A stretch of DNA of 16,735 nucleotides, taken from the NCBI GenBank assembly GCA_003240855.1, contig QFNN01000064.1:1-16735 (forward strand), in the 5' to 3' direction. Position numbers and translations under genes: made by a program. Origin of the DNA: Sphingomonas sanxanigenens (GTDB lineage Bacteria > Pseudomonadota > Alphaproteobacteria > Sphingomonadales > Sphingomonadaceae). Below the pieces are notes generated by a model that was not told where the DNA came from, did not search any database, and saw only the letters and a program-made list of their open reading frames with translations. Below, in pieces: positions 1 to 6,107 of the stretch; the stretch's first letter is position 1, and each line of letters begins with the position of its first letter.

Positions 1-666
1 GTCGACAAGCCGGCGGGGCTGGTCGTCCACCCCGCGGCGGGCAATCTCGACGGCACGCTGGTCAACGCCCTGCTCCATCACTGCGCCGGGCGTCTGTCGG
101 GCATCGGCGGCGTCGCGCGGCCGGGGATCGTCCACCGGATCGACAAGGATACGTCGGGGCTTCTGGTCGTCGCCAAGACCGATCGCGCGCATGAAGGGCT
201 GGCCAAGCAATTCGCGGCGCACAGCATCGACAGGCGCTACAGCGCGATCGTGGCTGGCATCCCCAATCCCGCTTCGGGAACGGTCGACGCCCCCCTCGCC
301 CGCAGCCCGCATGACCGCAAGAAAGTGGCGATCGTCGGCGAAGGGCGCGGCAAGCGCGCGGTGACGCACTATCGTCTCATCAAGCCGCTGAGGGAAGCGG
401 CGATGGTCGAATGCCGGCTGGAAACCGGGCGGACGCATCAGGTGCGCGTCCATATGGCCTCGATCGGCCACCCGCTGCTGGGCGATCCGGTCTATGGCCG
501 CACGCGCCCCGCGCACCGCACCATATTGAAAGATCTGGGATTTCACCGTCAGGCGCTGCACGCCGCCCATCTGGGGTTCGTGCATCCCATCGATAGTAGC
601 AGTTTAGCGTTCAATAGCCAATTACCCATGGATATGCAGGAACTGTTCAGGGCAGTTGGCGTATAA
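1..666 (+). CDS. rluD: RluD-type 23S rRNA pseudouridine synthase, 5' truncated by window edge
   Basis: The frame is open from base 1 and gives 221 residues to a TAA stop. The start codon and the usual N-terminal S4 RNA-binding domain lie outside the window. The fragment opens with VDKPAGLVVHP and carries the RluA/RluD-family catalytic motif HRIDKDTSGLLVVAKT (residues 45-60 of the fragment). Its first Asp (residue 48) matches the nucleophile that attacks the target uridine. Further family blocks are the ETGRTHQVRVHMA segment and GDPVYGR near the C-terminus. RluD of E. coli modifies helix 69 of 23S rRNA, and the same role is inferred here. RluA/RluC paralogues are close, so the exact subfamily is less certain than the enzyme class. 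The last 80 bases are AT-richer than the rest and appear to hold a promoter for rpoH, which starts 54 bases downstream. Confidence 0.9.
   Translation, partial: VDKPAGLVVHPAAGNLDGTLVNALLHHCAGRLSGIGGVARPGIVHRIDKDTSGLLVVAKTDRAHEGLAKQFAAHSIDRRYSAIVAGIPNPASGTVDAPLARSPHDRKKVAIVGEGRGKRAVTHYRLIKPLREAAMVECRLETGRTHQVRVHMASIGHPLLGDPVYGRTRPAHRTILKDLGFHRQALHAAHLGFVHPIDSSSLAFNSQLPMDMQELFRAVGV
639..663 (+). promoter_or_regulatory. candidate EcfG (general stress) sigma promoter for rpoH
   Basis: GGAAC at 639-643 is followed by exactly 16 bases and then CGTA at 660-663. The alphaproteobacterial EcfG/RpoE2 consensus is GGAAC-N16/17-CGTT, so this differs at one base. It lies in the last codons of rluD. A start about 7 bases beyond the -10 would give a leader of about 50 bases before the rpoH ATG at 721. 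EcfG-type control of an rpoH gene is known in other alphaproteobacteria. No transcript evidence is available here. Confidence 0.5.
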
Positions 667-680
667 GCAGTTCAAAGGAT

Positions 681-700
681 CCGGAGTCGCAAGCCTCCGG
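681..700 (+). promoter_or_regulatory. hairpin in the rpoH leader beside the Shine-Dalgarno
   Basis: CCGGAG (681-686) pairs perfectly with CTCCGG (695-700) around an 8-base loop. The CTCC of the right arm (695-698) could instead pair with the GGAG of the likely rpoH ribosome site (GGGAG at 704-708), so the two pairings exclude each other. There is no T-tract, so an intrinsic terminator for rluD is unlikely. A role in translation control is inferred only from this geometry. Confidence 0.4.
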
Positions 701-720
701 CCAGGGAGTTTCCGAAGATC

Positions 721-1629
721 ATGGAAAACGGCACCAATGTACCGGCTACCATCCCCGCGCTGGGCGGAGAGGCGAGCCTCAATCGCTATCTTGCCGAGAT
801 CAGAAAGTTTCCGCTGCTGACCCCCGAGCAGGAATATATGCTCGCCAAGCGCTTTCAGGAGCATGGCGACACCGAAGCGGCGGCCCAGCTCGTCACCTCG
901 CATCTGCGCCTCGTCGCCAAGATCGCCATGGGCTATCGCGGCTATGGCCTGCCCGTGTCCGAGCTGATCTCTGAAGGCAATATCGGCCTGATGCAGGGCG
1001 TGAAGAAGTTCGAGCCGGATCGCGGCTTCCGCCTCGCCACCTACGCGATGTGGTGGATCCGCGCCTCGATCCAGGAGTTCATCCTGCGGTCGTGGAGCCT
1101 CGTGAAGATGGGCACCACCGCCGCGCAGAAGAAGCTGTTCTTCAACCTGCGCCGGATGAAGTCCAAGCTCGACGCGTTCGAGGACGGCGATCTCAGCCCC
1201 GAACACCTCGCCAAGATCGCCAAGGATCTGGGCGTGACCGAGGAAGAGGTCACCTCGATGAACCGTCGCATGGCGATGGGCGGCGACACTTCGCTCAACG
1301 TCTCGATGAACGAGGATGGCGAAGGCCAGTGGCAGGACTGGCTGGCCGACGAAGGCCCGTTGCAGGACGAACGCCTTGCCGACGCCGAGGAAAAGGACGT
1401 GCGCCACGCCTTGCTGATGGAGGCGATGGACGATCTCAACGATCGCGAGAAGCACATCCTCGCCGAACGCCGCCTCGCCGACGAGCCCAAGACGCTGGAG
1501 GAACTGAGCCAGGTCTATGGCGTGTCGCGCGAACGCGTCCGCCAGATCGAGGTCCGCGCCTTCGAGAAACTGCAGAAGGCGATGCTCAAGATCGCCGGCC
1601 AGAAAAGGCTGCTGCCGGCGACGGCGTAA
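721..1629 (+). CDS. rpoH: RNA polymerase heat-shock sigma factor RpoH (sigma-32)
   Basis: This encodes a complete 302-residue group 3 sigma factor of normal RpoH length. Region 1.2/2.1 begins near NRYLAEIRKFPLLTPEQE (21-38). Region 2.3/2.4 includes RLATYAMWWIRASIQEFI (104-121), the core-binding and -10 recognition segment. The RpoH box, which separates it from other sigma-70 members, is seen as QKKLFFNLRR (136-145). Region 4.2 has a helix-turn-helix around SQVYGVSRERVRQIEVRA. The product directs RNA polymerase to chaperone and protease genes. The ATG at 721 follows a GGGAG Shine-Dalgarno with rather long spacing (12 bases); a GAAG sits closer. The gene follows rluD by 54 bases but probably has its own stress promoter and ends at a clear terminator. 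Alphaproteobacteria often carry two rpoH copies, and I cannot tell which one this is. Confidence 0.97.
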   Translation: MENGTNVPATIPALGGEASLNRYLAEIRKFPLLTPEQEYMLAKRFQEHGDTEAAAQLVTSHLRLVAKIAMGYRGYGLPVSELISEGNIGLMQGVKKFEPDRGFRLATYAMWWIRASIQEFILRSWSLVKMGTTAAQKKLFFNLRRMKSKLDAFEDGDLSPEHLAKIAKDLGVTEEEVTSMNRRMAMGGDTSLNVSMNEDGEGQWQDWLADEGPLQDERLADAEEKDVRHALLMEAMDDLNDREKHILAERRLADEPKTLEELSQVYGVSRERVRQIEVRAFEKLQKAMLKIAGQKRLLPATA

Positions 1630-1630
1630 G

Positions 1631-1652
1631 CGCCCGCAAGGCATATCGGGCG
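1631..1652 (+). other. first hairpin after rpoH
   Basis: CGCCCG (1631-1636) and CGGGCG (1647-1652) form a 6-bp stem one base after the TAA, with a 10-base loop. It abuts the intrinsic terminator that starts at 1653 and may stabilise the mRNA end or help termination. It has no T-tract of its own. Confidence 0.4.
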
Positions 1653-1689
1653 AAAGCCCCCCGGTGCGGTGGCACTGTGTGGGGCTTTT
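1653..1689 (+). terminator. rho-independent terminator of rpoH
   Basis: AAAGCCCC at 1653-1660 pairs with GGGGCTTT at 1681-1688. A small inner GTGC/GCAC stem helps fold the loop, and the right arm runs into a short T-tract. It sits 23 bases after the rpoH stop. The A-run on the left arm means it may also stop the convergent ORF that ends at 1701. Confidence 0.8.
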
Positions 1690-1700
1690 CGTTGCTCCTG

Positions 1701-1985
1701 TCAGCCGCGCGCGGCGCGCGCGCCCTTTACGACGAGCCATCCGCCCGAGATCAGGAAATAGATAGCGCCAAGAAGCGCATATGGGGCGAAATCGGCAATA
1801 GTCGGTGCCGTTGGTCCCTTGGCGCGGAAAATGAAGATCCCGCCAGCAAGCGCCGATTGCGCGCCGCTCAGGACCATCGCCCACTGCGCGCCGACTGTCC
1901 GCCAGCGGCGCATGGCCGCGACAAGTTGGAGCAGACCAGCGAGAATCGCCCAGGCGCCGAACAGGGGGAGTTCCGCCTCACGCAC
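1701..1985 (-). CDS. short DUF308/HdeD-like membrane protein, possibly truncated remnant
   Basis: This is a 94-residue frame with a GTG start at 1985. It predicts about four hydrophobic helices: LFGAWAILAGLLQLVAAM, then a segment starting at WAMVLSGAQSALAGGIFIF, then YALLGAIYFLISGGWLVV near the end. The AWAIL-x-G-LLQLVAA block followed by an LSG-x-x-S-x-x-x-G pattern resembles the second half of HdeD/DUF308 proteins, which normally have about six helices and 180 or more residues. The codon just before the GTG is an in-frame TGA. Readthrough upstream gives a weakly HdeD-like stretch (SRGVEGVSFFAG), which suggests an eroded 5' end. No good Shine-Dalgarno precedes the GTG. Alternatives are a genuine small four-helix protein or a pseudogene. 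It is convergent with rpoH. Confidence 0.5.
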   Translation of the reverse strand: MREAELPLFGAWAILAGLLQLVAAMRRWRTVGAQWAMVLSGAQSALAGGIFIFRAKGPTAPTIADFAPYALLGAIYFLISGGWLVVKGARAARG

Positions 1986-2242
1986 TCACCCCGCGAAGAA
2001 GCTGACGCCTTCCACGCCGCGACTTACGGCGCGATGCTGTCGGGGCGTTAGATGTGGGACGCGAGTGCATCTTTGGCTGTCCTACAGCGCGCCCGCAATG
2101 ATAGGCTTTGCCCGCTCTTTCACATCGCCCCAACTCGCAAGTTGAGAATGCCGCTCCAGCCTCTCAACTTTGTCAACTTCCAAGACCGGGAATCGCGATT
2201 TTTCGCCATTCCTTGCGGATACCATCGTCACGCTCAGCCCGT
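1986..2242. other. intergenic stretch with no supported gene
   Basis: No frame here has protein-like composition on either strand. It contains an inverted repeat at 2139-2170, a cluster of CAACTT/AAGTTG words at 2131-2178, and a degenerate copy of the repeat family seen at 7464-7548. It lies just beyond the 3' end of the cupin gene and upstream of the DUF308-like ORF. Confidence 0.6.
2139..2170. other. 9-bp perfect inverted repeat
   Basis: AAGTTGAGA at 2139-2147 is the exact reverse complement of TCTCAACTT at 2162-2170, with a 14-base spacer. CAACT-N4-AGTTG (2131-2144) and GTCAACTT (2172-2179) nearby repeat the same word. It could be an operator or a terminator without a T-tract for the cupin gene. 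Nothing decides between these. Confidence 0.45.
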
Positions 2243-2250
2243 TCAGAACG
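2222..2250 (-). repeat. degenerate single copy of the GGGCTGAGCCTG extragenic repeat
   Basis: On the minus strand GGGCTGAGCGTGACGATGG (plus 2222-2240) matches 16 of 19 bases of the repeat arm at 7470-7488 (GGGCTGAGCCTGTCGAAGG). A further GAACG lies at 2246-2250, set apart by a few extra bases. It overlaps the cupin stop codon, the usual place for such extragenic elements. The match was counted by eye. Confidence 0.5.
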
Positions 2251-2689
2251 CCGATCCGTCCTTGCGCCTCTGGCCCACGCCCGTGAACAGGCGCATGTCG
2301 ATATCAGGATAGTGGCAATCGGTCCCGGCGGGCCTGCCCACCGCCACGAACACGCAGTCCGCATCGCTCTCGTTGACGATGACATGGCCGTTGCCGTCGC
2401 CCTTGGGGAAAGCGGCGACATCGCCCGCGCGGAGCAAAGTGCGGCCATGGTCGTCGATCAGAACCCCTTCCCCTGCGATCATCACCACAAGTTCGTCCTC
2501 GCCCTCATGCCAGTGGCGCTGCGACGACCATGCGCCGGGCTTCAGCACCACATGGCTAGCGCCGAAATCGCTGAGGCCCGCCGCCGGGGCGAGGCGACGA
2601 TACCAGCGCCCCTTCACCTTGTCGGCATAGTGCGGCGGATAGCCGGTGGCGTTGGTCTGCGGAATCGCATCGAGATCGAGCTTGGGCAT
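2243..2689 (-). CDS. cupin-domain protein
   Basis: This encodes a 148-residue protein with one cupin beta-barrel. Cupin motif 1 is visible as GAWSSQRHWHEGEDELVVMI (52-71), with metal-ligand candidates H59, H61 and acidic residues 62-66. Motif 2 is GDVAAFPKGDGNGHVIVNES (89-108), with H102. The pattern GAWSSQRHWHE-x-EDE is typical of small stand-alone cupins annotated as transcriptional-regulator-like or sugar-isomerase-like, but the substrate is unknown. No signal peptide or membrane segment is present, so it should be cytoplasmic. The ATG at 2689 is chosen because the family begins with a short MPKLDLDAIP-like lead. It is divergent from dapE across only 44 bases, so both promoters must share that gap or one must lie inside the other gene. 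Confidence 0.85.
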   Translation of the reverse strand: MPKLDLDAIPQTNATGYPPHYADKVKGRWYRRLAPAAGLSDFGASHVVLKPGAWSSQRHWHEGEDELVVMIAGEGVLIDDHGRTLLRAGDVAAFPKGDGNGHVIVNESDADCVFVAVGRPAGTDCHYPDIDMRLFTGVGQRRKDGSAF

Positions 2690-2733
2690 GAGGCACTCTA
2701 TGCAATTTCGTCGCGCCCCGCTAACCGCCGATC

Positions 2734-3861
2734 ATGCTCGATCCCGTCACGCTCGCCCAGACCCTCATCGCCTGCGAAAGCATCACCCCGGCGCGCGGCG
2801 CAGTGTTCGACGCGCTGGAAGCGATGCTGGTCCCGCTGGGTTTCGTGGTGGAACGCTTTGTCGAGGGCGAAACGCCCGACGGGCCGGTCGAGAATATGCT
2901 CGCCGTCCGCGCGCGCGGCGGCCGCCATTTCGCCTTCGCCGGGCATCTGGACGTCGTACCGCCGGGGCAAGGCTGGGAAAGCGCGCCTTTTGCGCCCGAA
3001 ATCAGGGGTGGCCTGCTTTACGGGCGCGGCGCTGTCGACATGAAGGGCGGGATCGCCGCCTTCGTCGCGGCGCTCGCCGCCGCCGAGACGCCCGAAGGCA
3101 CGATCAGCCTGCTTATCACGGGCGACGAGGAAGGCCCCGCGATCCACGGCACCCGCGCGCTGCTCGATCGCATGGCTGAACGCGGCCTGCGCCCAGACAT
3201 GTGCCTCGTCGGCGAACCCACTTCGGTCGACCGGCTGGGCGACATGATGAAGATAGGCCGGCGCGGTTCGGTGAATATCTGGATCGAGGCGCCCGGCGTT
3301 CAGGGGCATGTGGCCTACCCCCACCTCGCCGACAATCCGATCCCCAAGCTGATCGCCATCCTGTCCGCGATCGAGGCGATCCACCTCGACGACGGCAATG
3401 ACTGGTTCCAGCCCTCCAATATCGAGATTACCGACCTGGAGGTCGGCAACCCTGCGACCAACCTGATCCCGGCGGCGGCCCGGGCGCGGCTGAGCATCCG
3501 GTTCAACGACATGCAGCGCGGCCCCGATCTGGTCGCGCGGATCGAAGCGATCGCCGCCGAACATGCGCCGGGCGCCAAAGTGAAGGCGCTGATTTCTGGC
3601 GAGGCCTTCCTGACCGCGCCGGGGCCGCTGTCCGACCTCGTCGCCGGGGCGATACGCGACAGGCTGGGCGTCGAACCGACCTTGTCGACCACCGGCGGCA
3701 CGTCCGACGCGCGCTTCATCTCGCGCATCTGCCCCGTGGTCGAGTTCGGCCTGCTCAATGCGACGATGCACAAGCTGGACGAGGCTGTCGCGCTTGAGGA
3801 TCTTCGCGCGCTGGCCCTGGTCTATCGGGATATCGTCGAACGCGCGCTGGCCGCCGGCTGA
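2734..3861 (+). CDS. dapE: succinyl-diaminopimelate desuccinylase DapE
   Basis: This encodes a 375-residue M20 metallopeptidase, full length for DapE. The enzyme hydrolyses N-succinyl-LL-diaminopimelate to succinate and LL-diaminopimelate in lysine and peptidoglycan synthesis. The di-zinc site is complete: H71 and D73 in FAGHLDVVPPG, D102 in GAVDMKGG, the catalytic acidic pair in TGDEEGPA (131-133), E161 in VGEPTS, and H346 in LNATMHKLDE. A dimerisation domain of about residues 175-290 lies between the two halves of the catalytic domain, as in the family. DapE-specific blocks such as RRGSVN, HVAYPHLADNP and TTGGTSDARFI support the call over related ArgE-type enzymes. It is cytoplasmic. It is not next to dapD here. 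It converges with the VOC gene, with 13 bases between the stops. Confidence 0.97.
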   Translation: MLDPVTLAQTLIACESITPARGAVFDALEAMLVPLGFVVERFVEGETPDGPVENMLAVRARGGRHFAFAGHLDVVPPGQGWESAPFAPEIRGGLLYGRGAVDMKGGIAAFVAALAAAETPEGTISLLITGDEEGPAIHGTRALLDRMAERGLRPDMCLVGEPTSVDRLGDMMKIGRRGSVNIWIEAPGVQGHVAYPHLADNPIPKLIAILSAIEAIHLDDGNDWFQPSNIEITDLEVGNPATNLIPAAARARLSIRFNDMQRGPDLVARIEAIAAEHAPGAKVKALISGEAFLTAPGPLSDLVAGAIRDRLGVEPTLSTTGGTSDARFISRICPVVEFGLLNATMHKLDEAVALEDLRALALVYRDIVERALAAG

Positions 3862-3862
3862 A

Positions 3863-3886
3863 CCCGCCGCCGAGTCAGGCGGGCGG
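3863..3886. terminator. possible shared hairpin between dapE and the VOC gene
   Basis: CCCGCC (3863-3868) pairs with GGCGGG (3878-3883) around a 9-base loop that contains the VOC stop codon, one base after the dapE stop. It is GC-only with no T-tract. A bidirectional termination role is plausible from its position between convergent genes but weakly supported. Confidence 0.3.
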
Positions 3887-4255
3887 CTGCCACAGTTCGA
3901 TCGCATTGCCCTCGGGATCATGAAGCCGGGCGAAGCGCCCGACCTCGGGCTGGTCCCACTCCGCGCGCGTCTCGACCGCGATGCCGGCGTCGCGCAGGGA
4001 GGCGATCAGCGCATCGATCTCGCCGACGCGCAGGTTGAGCATCCATTGCCTGTCGGCGGCGAAATAATCGGTGTCGGCGCGGAAGGGCGCGAAAACGACC
4101 GGCCCGCCCTCGGTCTGCCACGACCATTGGTCTGGCCTGGCGTCAGGATCGGAAACGCAGCCCGCGCCGATATTAAGGTGGGTGCGATACCATGCGCCCA
4201 GCGCGTCAGGATCCTTCGCGCGAAAGAAGATGCCGCCAATGCCTTTGACCGCCAT
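3875..4255 (-). CDS. VOC (glyoxalase/bleomycin-resistance fold) family protein
   Basis: This encodes a 126-residue single-module VOC protein. It opens with VKGIGGIFFRAKDPDALGAWY (3-23), the common first beta-strand and helix of small glyoxalase-like proteins, and ends with ARLHDPEGNAIELWQPPA (109-126), where E120 is the typical metal-ligand position. His at the paired first-strand position is not evident, so classic glyoxalase I activity is doubtful and the substrate is unknown. The longest frame starts at 4315, but the ATG at 4255 has GAGGAG seven bases upstream and matches the family N-terminus, so it is preferred. It follows smr by 69 bases on the same strand and may be the last member of a timA-mltA-smr-VOC transcript. 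Confidence 0.85.
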   Translation of the reverse strand: MAVKGIGGIFFRAKDPDALGAWYRTHLNIGAGCVSDPDARPDQWSWQTEGGPVVFAPFRADTDYFAADRQWMLNLRVGEIDALIASLRDAGIAVETRAEWDQPEVGRFARLHDPEGNAIELWQPPA

Positions 4256-4324
4256 GCGCCTGCTCCTCGCCGGACCGATTGCGCGCAGCCTGCCTCCGAT
4301 CGCGCCTGCCGACAAGCGCCGGGT

Positions 4325-4855
4325 TCAGGCCCGGCGACGGCGCAGGATGATATAGAGCGCCCCTGCCCCGCCATGGCGCGGATGCGCGTTGCGGACGGCG
4401 GCGATCGAGGCCGAATGGCGCGAGGCGGCGAGCCAGTCGCCCACCGCCGCGCGGATCGCGCCGCGCCCCGTGCCTTCGCCGCGCGGCGGCTTGCCGGTGA
4501 CGAGCAACAGCACGCGCGCGCCGCCGATGATCGCATCCTCCAGCCCCCTGTCGAGCGCGGCATGCGCCGATGCGAGCGTATGGCCGTGCAGATCGATCGA
4601 GCGATCGGGGATCACCGCGCCGCGCGTCAGGCGCTTGTCCCACCCGCCGTCGAGCGTGTTGGCGTCCTGCGCGCGTGGCGAGCGTTTGGGCGGCTCGGGC
4701 AGCGTCGGGCGGATGGCGATGGGCTTGGGAGGCGGCTTCGCGCCGCCGTCTGCCGCGGCGATCGCAGGCCGCGCCTTGCCGGCAAGGGGAATCACCGTGG
4801 CTGCGACGCGCGCCCACAGCGCGCGCTCATCAGCGTCGAGCCGACGGCCCGCCAT
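4325..4855 (-). CDS. Smr-domain protein
   Basis: This encodes a 176-residue protein. The first 60 residues are a charged and Pro/Ala-rich region (PPPKPIAIRPTLPEPPKR near 41-58). The C-terminal half is an Smr (MutS2 C-terminal-like) domain. IDLHGHT (87-93) is the defining LDLHG motif, VLLLVTGKPPRGEGTGRGAI (115-134) matches the family's glycine-rich turn, and HGGAGALYIIL (161-171) matches the closing strand. Smr domains are nucleic-acid nickases or binders in some proteins, but stand-alone proteobacterial Smr proteins have no settled role. The ATG at 4855 lies 26 bases inside the mltA coding end, which argues for translational coupling and against the longer frame to 4963. A similar mltA-smr pairing is common in alphaproteobacteria as I recall it. 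Confidence 0.9.
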   Translation of the reverse strand: MAGRRLDADERALWARVAATVIPLAGKARPAIAAADGGAKPPPKPIAIRPTLPEPPKRSPRAQDANTLDGGWDKRLTRGAVIPDRSIDLHGHTLASAHAALDRGLEDAIIGGARVLLLVTGKPPRGEGTGRGAIRAAVGDWLAASRHSASIAAVRNAHPRHGGAGALYIILRRRRA

Positions 4856-6107
4856 AAGCCGACTCCGACTGGAGCCGCGCCAGCGTTCCCACCGGCAGCA
4901 GCAGGAAAGCGGCGCCCCGGCCAGACATGCCGCCGGCGATGGCGCGCGCTTCGTCGCCCGCACCCCAGAATGTATCGAAACGGTTGGCGCCCTTGATCGC
5001 GCCGCCTGTATCCTGCGCGATCCACACCCCCGTGCCCTCGCGCCGATCGAGCGACAGCCAGACAGGCGCGCCGAGCGGAATATAGCGCGGATCGGCGGCC
5101 ACGGTTGCGCGCGGCGTCACCGCAACGCCCATCGCGCCGATCGGCCCCGGCCCCGTCAACTCGCGGAAGAACACCCAGCTCTTATTCTCGCGCATGATGT
5201 CGCGGCCCTGATCGGGATGATCGTGAAGCCACTGGACGATGCCCTGCATCGACGCCTGATCGGGGCCGATCAGCCCGCGCTGGCGCATCAGCGCGCCAAT
5301 GCCGGTATAGTCACGGCCATTCTGCCCGTCATAGCCAATGCGCATCACGCTGCCGTCGGGCAGGCGCAGCCGCCCCGACCCCTGCACCTGCAGGAAGAAG
5401 AACTCGACCGGATCGGCGGCCCAGGCCATTTCCAGGCCCTGGCCCGCCAGCGCGCCCTGCTCGATCTGCGTGCGGTCAAAATAGGGAACCAGCGTCTTGC
5501 CGTCGAAACGACCGCCGATACGCTTGCCCTGCAGGCTATCGGAAAAGGCGCCCAGATCGATCTGCAGCAGATCGGCGGGCTTGCGATAGACCGGCACCTG
5601 ATAGCCGGGACGGCGCGTGCGCGATCCCATGATCTCGGGCTCGTAATAGCCGGTCGCGAAGGTTGCGCCGCCGCCCACCTGCACAGTCTCGAACCAGCGC
5701 GTGAAGAAGCCGACGGGATCGCCGTCTGCGCCGGCCGCCGCGTCGCATGCGCCCTGCCAGTCCTCCGCGCGCGTCAGCCCGCTTGCATCGGTGCGGCGGA
5801 GCAGCCCCGGGCAACTGGTCCGGAAAGCCTGCAGCGCGGCGCGCGCCTGTTCGCGATCGAACGGCAGGCTCGAAACCAGCGGCCCCGCGACAACGCCCGC
5901 CGCCCGCGCGCTGTTGGCGTCGGGCGATGGCGAAGGGGCCGGCGTCGGCGGCAACGGCGTTGCCGGCGTCGGTTGGCGAACGGGCGGATTGGGCTGCTGC
6001 CGGGTCGGCGGCCGGTGTTCCGAAGGCACGCCGGCGGGGACGATCCGCCCCGAGCAGCCGGCCAGAAGCAGCAGGGCGGCCGTGGCCGCCCAGAGAGCGG
6101 ACCTCAC
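4830..6107 (-). CDS. mltA: membrane-bound lytic murein transglycosylase A (MltA)
   Basis: This encodes a 425-residue lipoprotein. With the GTG at 6107 it begins with a short signal peptide and a lipobox ending LLAGC, so Cys18 would be acylated and the enzyme anchored in the outer membrane. A Pro-rich linker (about residues 27-63) follows. The MltA barrel domain includes GYYEPEIMGSRTRR and FLQVQGSGRLRLPDGS. The C-terminal 3D domain has IAQDTGGAIKGANRFDTFWG, with D366 and D378 matching the conserved Asp pair; the second is catalytic in E. coli MltA. MltA cleaves glycan strands to 1,6-anhydromuropeptides. A longer frame reaches 6176, but its extension is charged and would bury the signal peptide. 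GTG at 6105-6107 overlaps the timA TGA at 6104-6106, which points to coupled translation. Confidence 0.95.
   Translation of the reverse strand: MRSALWAATAALLLLAGCSGRIVPAGVPSEHRPPTRQQPNPPVRQPTPATPLPPTPAPSPSPDANSARAAGVVAGPLVSSLPFDREQARAALQAFRTSCPGLLRRTDASGLTRAEDWQGACDAAAGADGDPVGFFTRWFETVQVGGGATFATGYYEPEIMGSRTRRPGYQVPVYRKPADLLQIDLGAFSDSLQGKRIGGRFDGKTLVPYFDRTQIEQGALAGQGLEMAWAADPVEFFFLQVQGSGRLRLPDGSVMRIGYDGQNGRDYTGIGALMRQRGLIGPDQASMQGIVQWLHDHPDQGRDIMRENKSWVFFRELTGPGPIGAMGVAVTPRATVAADPRYIPLGAPVWLSLDRREGTGVWIAQDTGGAIKGANRFDTFWGAGDEARAIAGGMSGRGAAFLLLPVGTLARLQSESAYGGPSARR

Noticed and set aside
622..1884. A 420-codon minus-strand frame opposite rpoH
   Set aside because: It is the antisense shadow of rpoH in GC-rich DNA. 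Its composition is Arg/His/Leu-biased with no family motif, while the plus strand encodes a full sigma-32.
2052..2312. An 86-codon plus-strand frame between the DUF308-like ORF and the cupin gene
   Set aside because: It runs into the cupin gene antisense, has no ribosome site, and has no protein-like hydrophobic or charge pattern.
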